Assembly: GCF_002127325.2 (NCBI RefSeq)
Contig: NC_035446.2
Span: 154,682,629-154,746,628 of the forward strand
Reading direction: 5' to 3'
Source: Helianthus annuus
Lineage: Eukaryota; Streptophyta; Magnoliopsida; Asterales; Asteraceae
Length of the DNA: 64,000 bases
Shown here: positions 21,604 to 33,167 of the stretch, piece after piece
How positions within the stretch are numbered: position 1 is the stretch's first letter
Layout: the number at the start of each line of letters is the position of its first letter
Notes under the pieces: generated by a model
Told to the model about the DNA's origin: nothing
Seen by the model: only the letters and a program-made list of their open reading frames with translations
Database searches by the model: none
Program-made: the position numbers and the translations under genes

Positions 21604-24600
21604 TGTAACACCTCGAAATTTTGTGTCCAATAATGTGTTAACACGTGTCATGAGTTTACACGTGGCATTAAATATTAAATAAAGGACTAAAGTTGACAAA
21701 CCTTGAAAGTATGTAAATTCGAGGGTTAAAAATGTCAACGAAGGGTAAATATACTGTATAGTAACCCTAAATGATGCTAGTACCTTCAAACGAATAAATC
21801 ATGGATCGTACGGAGCGAAACGCGGGAGAAAGTGAGAGATTACAAGCTACAGGGGTTAATTGTGTCAACATGTTTAATTTATACCTCTGAGTGACCCTTT
21901 GACGAACCCGAGGCTTTGTAACAGTAAAATACGCTCACTAGAATATACTATATAAATTTCGCGAAGTTCCGTTTTAAAACGAGAAAGTTATGATCAAATT
22001 CGTATGCGAGGGGTTAAAAGCGTCAACAATGAAAGTTAAGGCTTTTCGGATAGTAATTAAACTAACCGGGGACTTAACAATGCGGGTAAAAGTCACGAGG
22101 CCCTTAGTTGTAAATAATTGAGGGCCAAATCGCAAAGTTACCCCTTCAGAACCGAAAGGTCAGGTTAATCATTACAAAAGATTTGAAAATCTTGGAATTT
22201 AACCCTCAGGCGGGCCGCGTTAATGAAAAGGGTGAGCTAATGCGGGCCGCGCGCCAGTTGAAGATCCGTTTACTAACATAAGGATTGAGGCGGCCCGCGT
22301 CCATGTTGTCTGATCTCTAATGCGGGCCGCGTGGGAGTCCCAGATGCAGAAAACATGGGCAGATTCACTAATTGAGCTTGTGAACGATCTTGTGTGCATT
22401 TATTGGAGCATGGGCGCCCTCTACTTGCCCCCTAGCACCCAGGGCCACCTGCTGATCATCCATGAACCCTTGTAGGGTGAGTTGTAATGATCTTAAGCTC
22501 AATATTTCACTATAAAAGGACATACATTGTGCACAATTGAAACACACCTTAAAACCTGCATTCTGATCATCTCTGGAGCTCTCAAACACTCTTCTAACAT
22601 CCTTAGTCGTGCACCAAGCTTCTGTAAGTATGCCTACCCTTTTATGGCTTAGTTTATGCATAGTTTAGCTTAAAAGTCAATCCGTCGTAATTAACGATTG
22701 ACTTTGCGATAAATCACAAATGGTCCAGTGGTTTGTCGAATCAAGGATAGTTATATGATGGTAATCATGTGGGCATTAAACCCCTAAAAGGGCACCCTCT
22801 GATTCCCACACTAACTAGTCCGAATGTCGAGTCAAACGTGCTTAGAAAAAGTCAACAGAAATGCCATTTTGGCGATTTCATACATAATCTGTAATGTAGA
22901 TGATATGTAACCTATTTAAACACTCATAAAACATGATAATAAGTATATTAACTAGTCTAAGCTTGTTTGATCCAACCATTTACTGTTTTGACCCTGTTCG
23001 GAGCCGAAAGTCGCAAAGCTTTGACTTTTGCATTGACTGCAGTTCTGACCCGTTAAAGTATGACATAGATATGCCTTAGGACTCTCTTAGGACCAGGTTA
23101 CATGATGGTATAAACCTCTGTGACCGGTTCGTTGTTTGTCCGAGTCTTTTACACAATTCCGTTAAATGCTTAAAAGTTGACCGTAACGCCCTTTTTAAAT
23201 TAAAACGAGAATTTCGGACATATGAAAGGATCATAACCTTAGTTACTAATTTCTAAGCATGTCCCTAAAATTTCACGTCAATCCGAGGTCCAGAATGGGA
23301 GTTATGCTAAATAGCGCAAATTACGGAAACTTTAGTAATTAAATAGCGCAATTAGCATAACGCCTATCTAAACCCAGATTTCGACACCAAACCTTTTACA
23401 CACTGATGTAAAATAATATTTTGGGATTTTTAAAGTTTTTAATTATTTTTGACCTGCTCATAACCTGCGGTTATGGCATCGGTTCGGTAATTACCGAATA
23501 TACCCTTATCGACCATAAACTTGAGTTCTACAAGGTCTTTTGACCCGATTCCACTTGCTACTGATTTTAAATAATAAATAAAGTATTTTGAACTTTATAA
23601 ACTGTTCGGGAAACTCAGATTTCCTGTAGAACTCAGAAACCTCTATTATGATCTTTAAAAAGACCGAAATACCCCTTCGGGGCATAATATGAACTTAAAC
23701 TCGTTACGGGCATTATGGAAGGTATCCTACTGATACCACAACCTCTTTAAAGCATATTGACTTAGGAAACTAGTGTAGGACTCTTACGGTTACCCGTTAC
23801 GCCTTTTGCGCGCACGGTTCGGCTTATGTAACTAGTTTACATAAACTAGCCGAAACGGGTCAAACCATATTGTTGTGACCCCAAAATCCAGAGTGTGGTT
23901 ATTAAACCCATATAAAACAAGTCTTCAAACTTGTTGGGTCCAAATCACATTCCATTCACGGTTTTCGCCTTTCACGCGATTTAACCGTAACTATCATTTG
24001 AAACTGACCGGTCTAGGCTACGGCTAGATTAAAGACCCGTTAGGATTCTAATAGGTTATTTAAAAACCTTCGTTCCAGAATAGGAGACCAGTAAAAGCTA
24101 TCTGCAATTTATTTCGATTAAGGATTTATACTTGCAAAGGTAAATACTTTTAACTTATTTTCCGTTATACGGGCTTGGGTTACGGTATTTAAAATACCGC
24201 TTGGTCGGGCAATTGACCCCAACTCATTAGTAGTTGGGTATTATCAATGTGACCCGTTTAAAAATTTGTTTTGTTGGCTTTACGCCTTTGGGGGCTTAAT
24301 GACCATATCCCGGATATCCTTGGCAGCATTTTACGAAATGGCCACGACCCTGACATCCGGGTGTAGGCGTACACCCGGCATTATGTCCATGACTATAAAG
24401 GTATAGCCGTTGGTTTTCCCGCCACGGTTTTATACTATGTGGTGTGTCTATTAAACTTTAACCCGGCACGACCCGGGCGACCGAACGCATAGTAAACATG
24501 TAATTCTTTACAAGATTTAATTATAAATTATCCCAAGTTATAAAAAGTTTGTGTCTTGTGCATTCAAATCAATTTTGTTAAACATTTTACCAAAGTGTCG

Positions 24601-24949
24601 GTTGAATGTATTTACCAGTGTAAACTGACGTATTTTCCCAAAAAGATTAAATGCAGGTACTAAACGTAATTGGCTGGCTATATCTCCTTAGCATCTTAAA
24701 AGAGTCTCGTAAGCTTAAGGATGCCTTCGTCTGTTGAACAATACTTTTGTTATTATTATTGATCCCCTGTGGATTTTATTTCAACAATGGTGATATTTTG
24801 ATATTATAATTAATGTTGGAATATATTTATCTTTATGCTTCCGCTGTGCATTCATATAATTGTGTGGTTTGACTATATTGTTGCCAACTACGTCACGATA
24901 ATCCCCCACCGGGCCCACCGGTGAGACACGTGGAAATCGGGGTGTGACA
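21604..24949 (+). mobile_element. Solo gypsy LTR with 5-bp TSD
   Basis: A 3,346-bp LTR starting TGTAACACCTCG and ending CGGGGTGTGACA, flanked by a perfect 5-bp direct repeat TACCC (21599-21603 and 24950-24954). Its beginning, its end (GGGCCCACCGGTG then CACGTGGAAATCGGGG) and many internal blocks match the LTRs of the full-length element at 46377-60413, but it is a clearly diverged subfamily. No PBS, gag or pol adjoins it, so it arose by LTR-LTR recombination. Confidence 0.92.
22511..22518 (+). promoter_or_regulatory. LTR TATA box
   Basis: TATAAAAG follows a GC-rich motif cluster (22200-22335) and precedes leader-like sequence. Equivalent but weaker words occur at 47171 (CATAAATTG), 57671 and 63072 (CATAAAAGG) in the related LTRs, placing the U3/R boundary just downstream. 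Confidence 0.5.
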
Positions 24950-24954
24950 TACCC

Positions 24955-25147
24955 AAAGAAAATATTTTTTAGAAAATTAAGAATACGAAAAATTTGTTGA
25001 TTATGATCATAAGGAATATCAAACAAACTAATAGGAGGCACGTTGCGCACAATTCCTAATTCAACTCTTTGTTTAAGCCTAGAGGCAGCTATTCTAAATA
25101 GCCGGACTTTATCTGTCAAGGATGCAAGGGGATGCACTAAATCACAG
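24955..25147 (-). pseudogene. Exon-like host gene fragment, unidentified product
   Basis: On the minus strand a good 3' splice site (TGTTTTTCAG) opens a frame of about 64 residues, starting C-D-L-V-H-P-L-A-S-L-T and containing R-L-K-Q-R-V-E-L-G-I-V-R, until the solo LTR interrupts it at 24949. I do not recognise the family. It lies downstream of the serine acetyltransferase pieces on the same strand and may belong to a different gene. Confidence 0.4.
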
Positions 25148-25282
25148 CTGAAAAACATTTACATAAAAATTCAAATTAGGCTCAAAGATGTAAACAATCT
25201 ACACGCTTATTGGTCGACACGTAACCATCTAGGCTCCAGATTAAAAAAATCAACAAATTCACCTGTTTCCATGGAAAACTCA

Positions 25283-25632
25283 CATATACATAAGCTCCCA
25301 AATACAACCCAAACTCCCATTCCAATATAGTTGAGATGACCAAATTCAGGGTCCATGCAGATTAACTGATTAAGTTTGTTATAAAATCAAGTTACCTGCA
25401 TTAGTATAAAATGACAATAGTTTCTCCAATAGCCAATCCCGTCCCATGATCCAAAATCATATACACAAGCTCCCAAATACAACCCAAACTCCAATTCCAA
25501 TATAGTTGAGATGACCAAATTCAGGGTCCATGCAGATTTAAGTTAGTTATAAAAGCAAGTTACTTGCATTAGTATAAAATGACAACAGTTTCTCTAATAG
25601 GCAATCCCGTCCCATGATCCAATAATATTCCC
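25283..25632 (-). repeat. About 170-175-bp tandem duplication including a SAT exon piece
   Basis: 25283-25457 and 25458-25632 are near copies, sharing AGCTCCCAAATACAACCC, GGGTCCATGCAGATT and TAGTATAAAATGACAA. The minus strand of each carries the residues L-D-H-G-T-G-L followed by E-T, so the duplication copied part of the serine acetyltransferase exon. Confidence 0.8.
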
Positions 25633-26066
25633 TCCCCGATTTTGGCAGCTGTGTAGCCACAAGAGAAACAATTATTGGTAAAATTCAGTAGAAATCTATT
25701 ACTTATGTTGAAGAAAACATTTTTGAAACAATACCTGGATGTATATGGACTCCAAACACCTACACAAAATGTCTCCAAACACCTATACAAATCAAAAGTT
25801 TAAGAAAAAAAGAAGAAACAACACGGATATATATATATATATATATATAGAGTAAGGTTAACATACAAAAAGCCTTATCATACATCACGTAGGAGACAAT
25901 GGTAACCGTTGGATCAGGGGTATAATCATGCATGGGACCACATAATCACGCATGAGACCACATAATCATGCATGGGACTATAATCACGCACGTTCTATGA
26001 TAATAACGCACGTTATATTTTTTGTCATGTATGTTAATGTAGGTTAAGCCTTGAAGTACATTATAC

Positions 26067-26097
<31 letters not shown>

Positions 26098-26476
26098 GAT
26101 ACCCAAATAAGATAAATTACATAATCATATATTACTTCACTGACTCGGTGACTCGACTTTGTAGTGCAAGGGCAAACACCTTGCATACTTGATTCCACAA
26201 TGCATGTGCTACTTGATGTGTTTGTAAGGAATAATAACCCTACTAAAGTATTATGAACTCAATAAATGCCAATTAATTTATCACTTCACGACGAAGAAGG
26301 GTCTAGAAGCCAATGACGAAGAAAAACGAATTTGGTAATAGTTTTCATGAAAGTAAGTTAAATGAAACAATGTTGTTAGAGATATTGATAAGAAAAGTTC
26401 AATTATAGTTGAAATACCTTTAGGTATAAAGAGCAGAGCAATAAGATAACCATGAAGGATCTCTTTCTTTAAAGGC
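25385..26476 (-). pseudogene. Serine O-acetyltransferase (SERAT) pseudogene
   Basis: Three minus-strand pieces match plant serine acetyltransferase, which makes O-acetylserine for cysteine synthesis. Exon 26476-26418 is bounded by CAG and GTATTT splice signals; it reads A-F-K-E-R-D-P-S-W-L-S-Y-C-S-A-L, then a frameshift before the Y-L-K region. A piece ending at 25735 reads V-F-G-V-H-I-H-P and is joined by a GT-AG intron to the exon starting at 25648, A-A-K-I-G-E-G-I-L-L-D-H-G-T-G followed by E-T. These are the hinge and first hexapeptide-repeat segment of the family; a multi-exon SERAT3-like parent is inferred. The rest of the catalytic beta-helix is missing, one exon is duplicated, and a TA-L element (25850-26070) sits in an intron. 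Non-functional. Confidence 0.7.
25850..26070. mobile_element. TA-L family element, copy 2
   Basis: Lies between TATATATA tracts (about 25829-25849 and 26071-26096). Left GAGTAAGGTTAACATACAAA; right CATTATACTTTC. The interior repeats ATAATCAYGCATGRGACC about three times and shares CACGCACGTT with copy 1. Inserted within an intron of the serine acetyltransferase pseudogene. Confidence 0.65.
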
Positions 26477-27470
26477 CTGCGAAAGGGTGTTGATTTGAAC
26501 AATAAAATAAGCTCCTTTTTAAATTAAGTATCAATGCAAACCCAAAATATCAATAAATGATGTAAAAAGTATGAAGACATTAGATACATGCTAATGGTGT
26601 CACTTGTAGATCCATGCACAATGCCCGTTTTATGCCTCAGTTGGGAGCTAATACATCACAAAATATATCCATTAGCTGGGCTTCTAATAAAGTATTATTA
26701 TTATCGAGCCTAAGTAATAATAAATCCCAATACTAGCTCTAAAATATCATGTGACAATATGATAACATACAAAATATTGCTTAAAATTGGTTCATTCTCC
26801 ACCTAAAAAGTTACATTAAAAACAACCTTAGAAATAGAATTGCCAGTAAATTGTAATATTTTCACAAAAATCACATTCCAAAACTGCTCAGTTCACATAA
26901 TAGCAGAACCTGTTCAAGAATATACCAGAATGATGATTGACGCTTATGTCGACTTCAGATCGGTCGTCAATGAACTGAGAGCGTAACCTTGGTCGAAACT
27001 ATATTATTATTTTGCCTCCAATCATCTCCCAACAGTATATATACCACCTAACATCTCCCAAATCATAGCAAATCCACAAATCAGACTAAAAACCCACATA
27101 AATTTCTCAGAAAAATGAGAACCAAATCATCAAAAACCCTCGACGGACCAGAAAAACCTAAATGACGTACCTGGTCTTTGAGAATTGAGATGGCAAAGCT
27201 CAGTCTTTAGCTCATAATCGAAACCCTATACGTTGGAAAACCAATTACGGTTCCACTCGATCTCTCTCTCTCTTCCTTTCACTTCTTTTTGCGGAACCTC
27301 AAATCCCTCAAATCAGTGTTGAACCCTCAAATCCCTCAAATCAGTTCTAAACCCTCAAATCCCTTCTTGTCGTTGCCACTGTTGGGGTTGAGACGTTGAC
27401 GGTGACTGTGACACCAGCGTGGCGTTGAAGCGGTGGAAGGTGGAGCTAGGGTTTACTATCGCATATCTCC
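26477..27470 (-). other. Upstream part of the decayed gene; possible 5' exon on minus strand
   Basis: On the minus strand about 27470-27173 looks like a plant 5' exon: CCTAGCTCCACC start, a duplicated GGGATTTGAGGGTT word, GAGAGAGAGA, then CAAAGACCAG followed by GTACGT, a good donor. It lies upstream of the serine acetyltransferase exons on the same strand and may be their original leader. No initiator ATG frame can be defended. 26500-26900 is unassigned. Confidence 0.4.
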
Positions 27471-28152
27471 CCCCCCTCTATTTCTTGAAAAAGGAAGCAA
27501 TGGTTGGACAATAAGCAACTGCTTGGAAAACATATAAAGCGCCATATGTACAACATCCATTGCACAAAGTTGTTGAAAATTAGAGTATTATATAATGAAT
27601 ATAACGATAAGAGAATTGTACCAAATGGGATGTGACTATGTGAGTGCTCTAATACATTACAACAATGAGTATTATCATCGTTTCTAGTGTCAGGAAATAA
27701 CATATTACAGTACGCGTTTAGGCCTGTAAATAAACTGAACGAAACGAAATGGGTTTGTTCATTTAACCTTATCCGAACACGAACATATATCGAGAAAATT
27801 TTATTTGCTCTTGTTAGTTCATTAAGAGAATGGACATGTTCATGTTCGTTTATGTTTGTCCGTTTTAAATCTAAACGACTAGTTCATGAACGTAAACAAA
27901 AATACACTTACTTAATAAATGAATATAAACTTGGACACGTGTCACTAGCATATTTCACCTCACCAATTTTTTTCCCACCCAGTCCCTCCATGACCCTAAA
28001 TAAAGAAATGTTTTATAAAGTAAGAAATAGTAACTTAATCCTATTTTTTATTATTTATTTTTTTATCGATTTGTGACATAGTAAATTAACCATTAATTAT
28101 GAATACATTTAATTAACTAATCATTAATTAAAATTCGTATAACAGTTATTAA

Positions 28153-28408
28153 GGCTACCCGTAATGGTTAATTCCCCTAATGGGCATTTTCAGCCACATC
28201 AACACCATAATGCCCCTTAAAAAATTGTATAATGGTTAACGCCCCTTAATGCACTCATTCCATTATTACTTTCCAATTTTGTTTTCCCCATAAGAAATTA
28301 TACTAGAAATGTCCATCAATCTTCATGCCCCTATAAAGCCCACGGAGATGGTATTAGGGGAATTATCAAGTCACTTCATGTCTCCTATAATGCCCATTAC
28401 TCATGGTC
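28153..28408. mobile_element. PIF/Harbinger (Tourist-like) MITE with TAA TSD
   Basis: 256 bp, left GGCTACCCGTAATGG, right inverse CCATTACTCATGGTC, flanked by TAA on both sides (28150-28152 and 28409-28411). The three-base TWA duplication and size fit Tourist-like MITEs. Confidence 0.75.
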
Positions 28409-28517
28409 TAATAAGAATAACAAATCTAGTTTATAACATATCAATAAATTTATTTTCACCTTTTTTAAATAAAAGTTATATTTAAAAGATACTCAATAAT
28501 AAAAAATAATAGTATTT

Positions 28518-29051
28518 AGGGAAATTGACTTGTAATAATCCCAGTTAGTCCTTATTGGCCATTAATAATCCCACCTCAGAATATTCCCTCCACCAGTCCC
28601 ACCTTTCACATATTTTTCCTACAATGGTCCCCCGTTAAAAAAACTTAACGGAGTTAAGTTTTTTTCCAAATTACAAACAGATTTTTTAGGGCTTTTGATC
28701 AGAACGATGATACAAGTCCATTGATGTAAAACTTACTTTGAAATGGTGCTCCAAGTGACTTGATTTTGGTTAATTGGAAATTTAAACACCCGAATTGGAG
28801 CGCCGTTTTCATCGTTTGGAGTACGTTTCGAGGCAAGATTTACATCAATGGACTCGTATCGTCGTTCTAATCAAAAGCTCTAAAAAATATGTTTGTAATT
28901 TAGAAAAAAGCTTAACTCCGTTAAGTTTTTTTAACGGGGGACCATTGTAGGAAAAATAGGTGAAAGTTGGGACTGGTGGGGGGAATATTTTGTGGTGGGA
29001 TTATTAATGGCCAATAAGGTTTAGGTGAGATTATTACATGCCAATTTCCCT
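28518..29051. mobile_element. Long foldback TIR element with 7-bp TSD
   Basis: 534 bp in which nearly the whole length is inverted repeat. AGGGAAATTGACTTGTAATA pairs with the right end ending CCAATTTCCCT; further in, CCCCGTTAAAAAAACTTAAC pairs with its complement. Flanked by AGTATTT (28511-28517 and 29052-29058). Superfamily unclear; the end style resembles family F at 8117. Confidence 0.75.
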
Positions 29052-29120
29052 AGTATTTATATGCACTATTACATGTAATGTAGTATGTAATTTCAATCAC
29101 ATGAGGAATATATATATATA

Positions 29121-29588
29121 GGGTAAGGTTCATGCGAGAACCACCTTTATTGCGAGAACTGCGAGAACCAATGTGAATACAACCTAAAATAGCTAAAAAA
29201 ACCCTAAAAAAACCTACCCCCTCCCCCAAAAAAAAACCTAACCCCCCCAAGCTAAATGCTAAAAACTAAAACCCCCAAAAAACCTAACCCCCCACCCCAC
29301 CCCACCCCAAGCTAAAATGCTAAAAACTAAACCCCCAAAAAATCTAAAAAAATAAAAAAAAATCTAATTATTTTAAATATTTTTTATATTAAAATCGCTA
29401 CTTTTAGTAGAAAAATTTTTTTTTTTTAAATTTAAAAAAAAAAATTTTAGCTGCTAAAAGTAGCGATTTTTTATAAAAAATATTAAAAAAAGTTGTGTGT
29501 TTTTTAGCTATTTTTAGGCATTTTTGGTTGTGTTCACATTGGTTCTCGCGGTTCTCGCAATAAAGGGTGGTTCCTAACGGATCTTTGT

Positions 29589-29590
<2 letters not shown>
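29121..29590. mobile_element. TA-A family element, copy 4
   Basis: Between TATATATATA (29109-29120) and (TA)n (29591-29625). Left GGGTAAGGTTCATGCGAGAA; right ends CTAACGGATCTTTGTCC. Thus one end is of the copy-1 type and the other is the inverse of the left end of copy 2. C-rich core and the AAATCGCTACTTTTAGTAG hairpin are present. Confidence 0.8.

Positions 29591-29625
<35 letters not shown>
29591..29625. repeat. (TA)n microsatellite
   Basis: About 35 bp of TA at the right edge of TA-A copy 4. Confidence 0.9.
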
Positions 29626-29629
<4 letters not shown>

Positions 29630-30284
29630 GTATTACATATATTTCAGTATTTAACTCGTGTAATACACAAACTATTATAAACTATTATGGTATTCCAGTG
29701 TTACTAATTAAATATGCCAGTTTTTGTGATAAATTCAAGTTAGTTGTGTGAATTATTATATGGTAATAAAAATACACAGTTATATAAGGTTTTTTTTTTT
29801 TTTTTTTGCACATTATATAATTATATTGTTTCTATCATATAACACTGTGTGATACATGGGTTTATAATTATAACCTAGCAAATAAACTTAAATAAACATA
29901 AACGAACATACATGAACAACCATAAACGGACATAGATGAACATAATTGACCAAACACAAACGAACATAAACTAGTTTTGCAAATACATGAATAATTAATA
30001 ATTAATAATTAGCTTTATTTATATAGGTAGTTAGAAATCCCTTTTATTTTTATAGGATTAGGTTTATTAGGGAACAATCCCCTTGATAGTGAAGACTAAT
30101 GAACTAATCCTAGCCCTTTATTATCAATACACAAGTGTTTACATAAATGTAAATCAATGGCTAGGATTTGATGATGAAAATACACTAGTGTATTGTACGA
30201 TTTGATGATGTAAATCAATAGTCGGGATTTGTTCGCTCAGTTCACAAATACACTAGTGTTCACTCTAGAATCCCACCCTATGTT

Positions 30285-30315
<31 letters not shown>

Positions 30316-30328
30316 GTATATATATATA

Positions 30329-30833
30329 GTGGAGAGTTTAAATGAGAAAAACTTATTTGTAAGAATAAAAAAGAAGAAAATTCAACCGATAAGAATGCTT
30401 TATTTTACTTTATTTAATATTAGTGTAAGGGTATATTGGTAAACTTAGATAGATCATTAATTGTAGTCTTGCTTTTTAATAGCTAACTATATTAAATTTG
30501 TAAATTATTTTCAAAAAATATATTTTTTCAAAGAAGAAAAAAATTAATTTAAATTGTAAGATAAATTACAAGGTGTGTAGGATGAATTACGAGCTATGCA
30601 GGATAAATTTCAATATGTGTAGGATAAATTTTAAAACGTGTAGGATTTATTTTGATATATGTTGGAAAAAAATTAGTGTGGAGGATGATTGTCTTTATAA
30701 CTAATTAATTAGTCAAATATAATAATAAATGAGATCAGAGAAAAACTATTTAATGTTTTACAGTTGTACCCTTTGTTGTTTTTCTTCTCATTTTTTTCTT
30801 CTCATTTTTTTCTTCTCAAACAAACCCACCCCC
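30329..30833. mobile_element. TA-P family element
   Basis: Starts at a TA tract (30284-30328) with GTGGAGAGTTTAAATGAGAA. The right end is an inverse of related sequence, TTTTTCTTCTCAAACAAACC followed by CACCCCCC. Interior repeats of the form GTGTAGGATAAATT occur about four times (30570-30650). Non-coding. Confidence 0.55.
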
Positions 30834-31131
30834 CAGATAGATATTACTTCTTATATATTTACTAAATTTTAAATGAACAAAGATAAACAAAATAACATAA
30901 AGGAACATAAATTACGAACAAAATTTGTGTTCATATTAGTTCGTTTAATTAAGCGAATAAAAGTTTTTGTTCATATTTGTCCGTTTATGAACGAACATAA
31001 ATAAACTCCACGTCAAATAATTCACGAGCAATCTATAAAATGTTCGGTTCGATGATGGAAGTGATATTAATAAATTATATAATAAAAAAGATATCTTTCT
31101 CCCTCCTATATTACATTATTAGGGGGACGGG

Positions 31132-31410
31132 GCACCCCTGTGATGGCCCCTCCGTCACGCGTGGAATGCAAGGGAACACCGCCGCCATCCACCTTGATCA
31201 CGCGTGGAATGCAAGAAGCGTGATAGTGAGCACGCATTTTACATGTTTGTGTGATGAATTGTTTTTAATGGTAGATGTTTGTGTGGTGAGTGATGGACAT
31301 TTCCACTAAAATCCATCACTAGTGATGGAATAATGCTCGATGACATGACGGAAATTGATTGAATGTTGTGAGTGATGAGTGAGTGGTGTGTGATGGACGC
31401 CCCTACCCTC
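31132..31410. mobile_element. Harbinger-like MITE, GC-rich ends
   Basis: Left GGGGGACGGGGCACCCC, right inverse GCCCCTACCCTC. Bordered by TTA on the left and TAA on the right rather than an exact three-base repeat. The internal ATCACGCGTGGAATGCAAG word is duplicated (31154-31172 and 31197-31215). Confidence 0.55.
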
Positions 31411-31612
31411 TAATGATTTGATACGGTACATGGTACATGTATGATATGCATTATAGATTATTAGACGACATACAAACACCAAATATATAAACATTGTTGT
31501 ATTTGTTGTTGTTTTCTTTTCTTCCAAATAATTGAATGAAAAAGGTGTTATGATTGTGTTGGTTGGGAGAAGCTATCATTTTACTTTAACATGAGGAATC
31601 AATTTGTTGTAA

Positions 31613-31897
31613 GGCTACTCGGTGTGGGAGAAGATAAGTCCTTGGGAGGATACTTTTTCACCTTAGTGCCACGTCAACATCCAAGGAGGATGCCCCTCCA
31701 AGGATGGACCATGGGATATGAAGGACGAGCCTATATATGTGTGTGTGTGTGTGTTGTATACGTGTGTGTGAGAAGGGGTAGGCCCAGCCTTAACGTCTTG
31801 TGGAGGACGCTGAAGACGACCCTGCGGCTGTGGAAATGGTGTACATGGGCGGCGTCGGGGCTCGACTGGCCTACAACGCCCCCCACACCAAGTAGCC
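31613..31897. mobile_element. PIF/Harbinger MITE with TAA TSD
   Basis: 285 bp: GGCTACTCGGTGTGGG at the left, CCCACACCAAGTAGCC at the right, TAA at 31610-31612 and 31898-31900. Contains a (TG)n run near 31738-31755. Confidence 0.8.
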
Positions 31898-32722
31898 TAA
31901 GGGAAAAAAGTAAGGATGTTCACGGTTCTGTGTTATTGATTTTTTTTGAGAGATATAGGTTAAATTGTTAAGTATGATTTTTTAGATAAACTATATCGGA
32001 CTAGCTTTGTTGGTTGGGTAGGACGGATCGCTTTGGTTTGGCAGTTTGGACATTTTTAACACATAATGGCCAGTATTAGATATTTGAAAATTCAGGAATT
32101 TGGTATGCTTTAAAAAGACCGAATATTTTACCTTTCACGTTAGAATGTATACAAAAAAAGTAAATAAAAAGCTCAAGAACACAAAATTGGTTAAACTAAT
32201 AATTTATATGTGTTATAATTGTTTAAAAGCTTGATATTACAAGAAAAGCAATTATAATATGTATTATAATTGTTGATTTCACACACATATATACATATAT
32301 ATTAATTCTCGCTTTTTAGTAATCGAATCCAGTTGGTATTAAGAAAATCATACTTTATATGCAACTACATTAAACTCTTTAGAATATAGAATACAACTCG
32401 GTTGGCAATAAGAAACCAAACTGCATTTTATGGCTATGTGTAGTGATCCACGTCCTAAGAGTGGCCACCATATGCCACGTCAAAACCACGTCAGAACAAT
32501 CACCATCTTGCAACAGACCCACCCTTTCATCCATAGCTAGAACCACGCCTCCTCCCTCCACACCCGTCGACGCGTGTGGCTCTTGCAAACTCCACTCCAC
32601 GCTCTAAAAGTGTTGACACGTACTTGCTGAATTAGATCAATTCTCGCCTATGGGTGTGGTCCGGTATAGATGATCCAACATATCCTAGTTAGTACTAAAA
32701 CACTAGGTTGTATTGTATTATA
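31898..32722. other. Intergenic DNA, no supported gene
   Basis: AT-rich apart from 32450-32620, where a minus-strand frame of 73 codons has no recognisable domain. Confidence 0.5.
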
Positions 32723-32731
32723 ATAAACTAA

Positions 32732-33136
32732 GAGTAAACTGCCAAAATAGTCTCTGAGTTTTAGTCACTTTTGTCACTTTAGTTCAAAACTCAAACCTTT
32801 TGAATCTGGGTCCCCGTTGTTTCAATTTTGTTGCCATTTTCATCCAAAAACAAAATCTGGTCAGTTTTTTCCGTTAACATCCAGTTTTTTTAGTTAAAAT
32901 CTTGTCAGATTTTTTTAAATTGTTATAATAAAACGTTAAAAAATCATTTTGTCCTTCATTAAAAGAGAGGAAAAAGACAAAAAGTTTGATTTTAACTGAA
33001 AAAATCTGACCAGATTTTGATTTGGATGAAAATGGCAACAAAATTGAAATCACAAGGACCCACATTCAAATGTTTGATTTTTGGACCAAAGTGGCAAAAG
33101 TGACCAAAACTCGGGAACCATTTTAGCAGTTTACTC
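32732..33136. mobile_element. MULE-type MITE with perfect 9-bp TSD
   Basis: 405 bp with long TIRs: left GAGTAAACTGCCAAAATAG, right ending TTTTAGCAGTTTACTC. Flanked by ATAAACTAA at 32723-32731 and 33137-33145. A truncated relative is at 3838-4009. Confidence 0.85.
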
Positions 33137-33167
33137 ATAAACTAACTTCAAACTATATAATATAGAA

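Larger units (their letters stand above)
27704..31060. mobile_element. Disrupted GTTCGTTTATG-type element with nested insertions
   Basis: The left part (27704-27950) and right part (29880-29990, 30860-31050) share many GAACGAAC/GTTCGTTTATG words in opposite orientation. The outer ends (AGGCCTGTAAATAAACTGAA; AAAATGTTCGGTTCG) fit an AT-rich TIR repeat common in plants. Between them sit a Harbinger MITE, a long foldback, TA-A copy 4 and a TA-P element. No coding capacity is seen. 27471-27703 upstream is unassigned. Confidence 0.45.

Noticed and set aside
31591..31971. 126-codon frame as a gene
   Set aside because: It is largely the Harbinger MITE at 31613-31897 including its (TG)n run.
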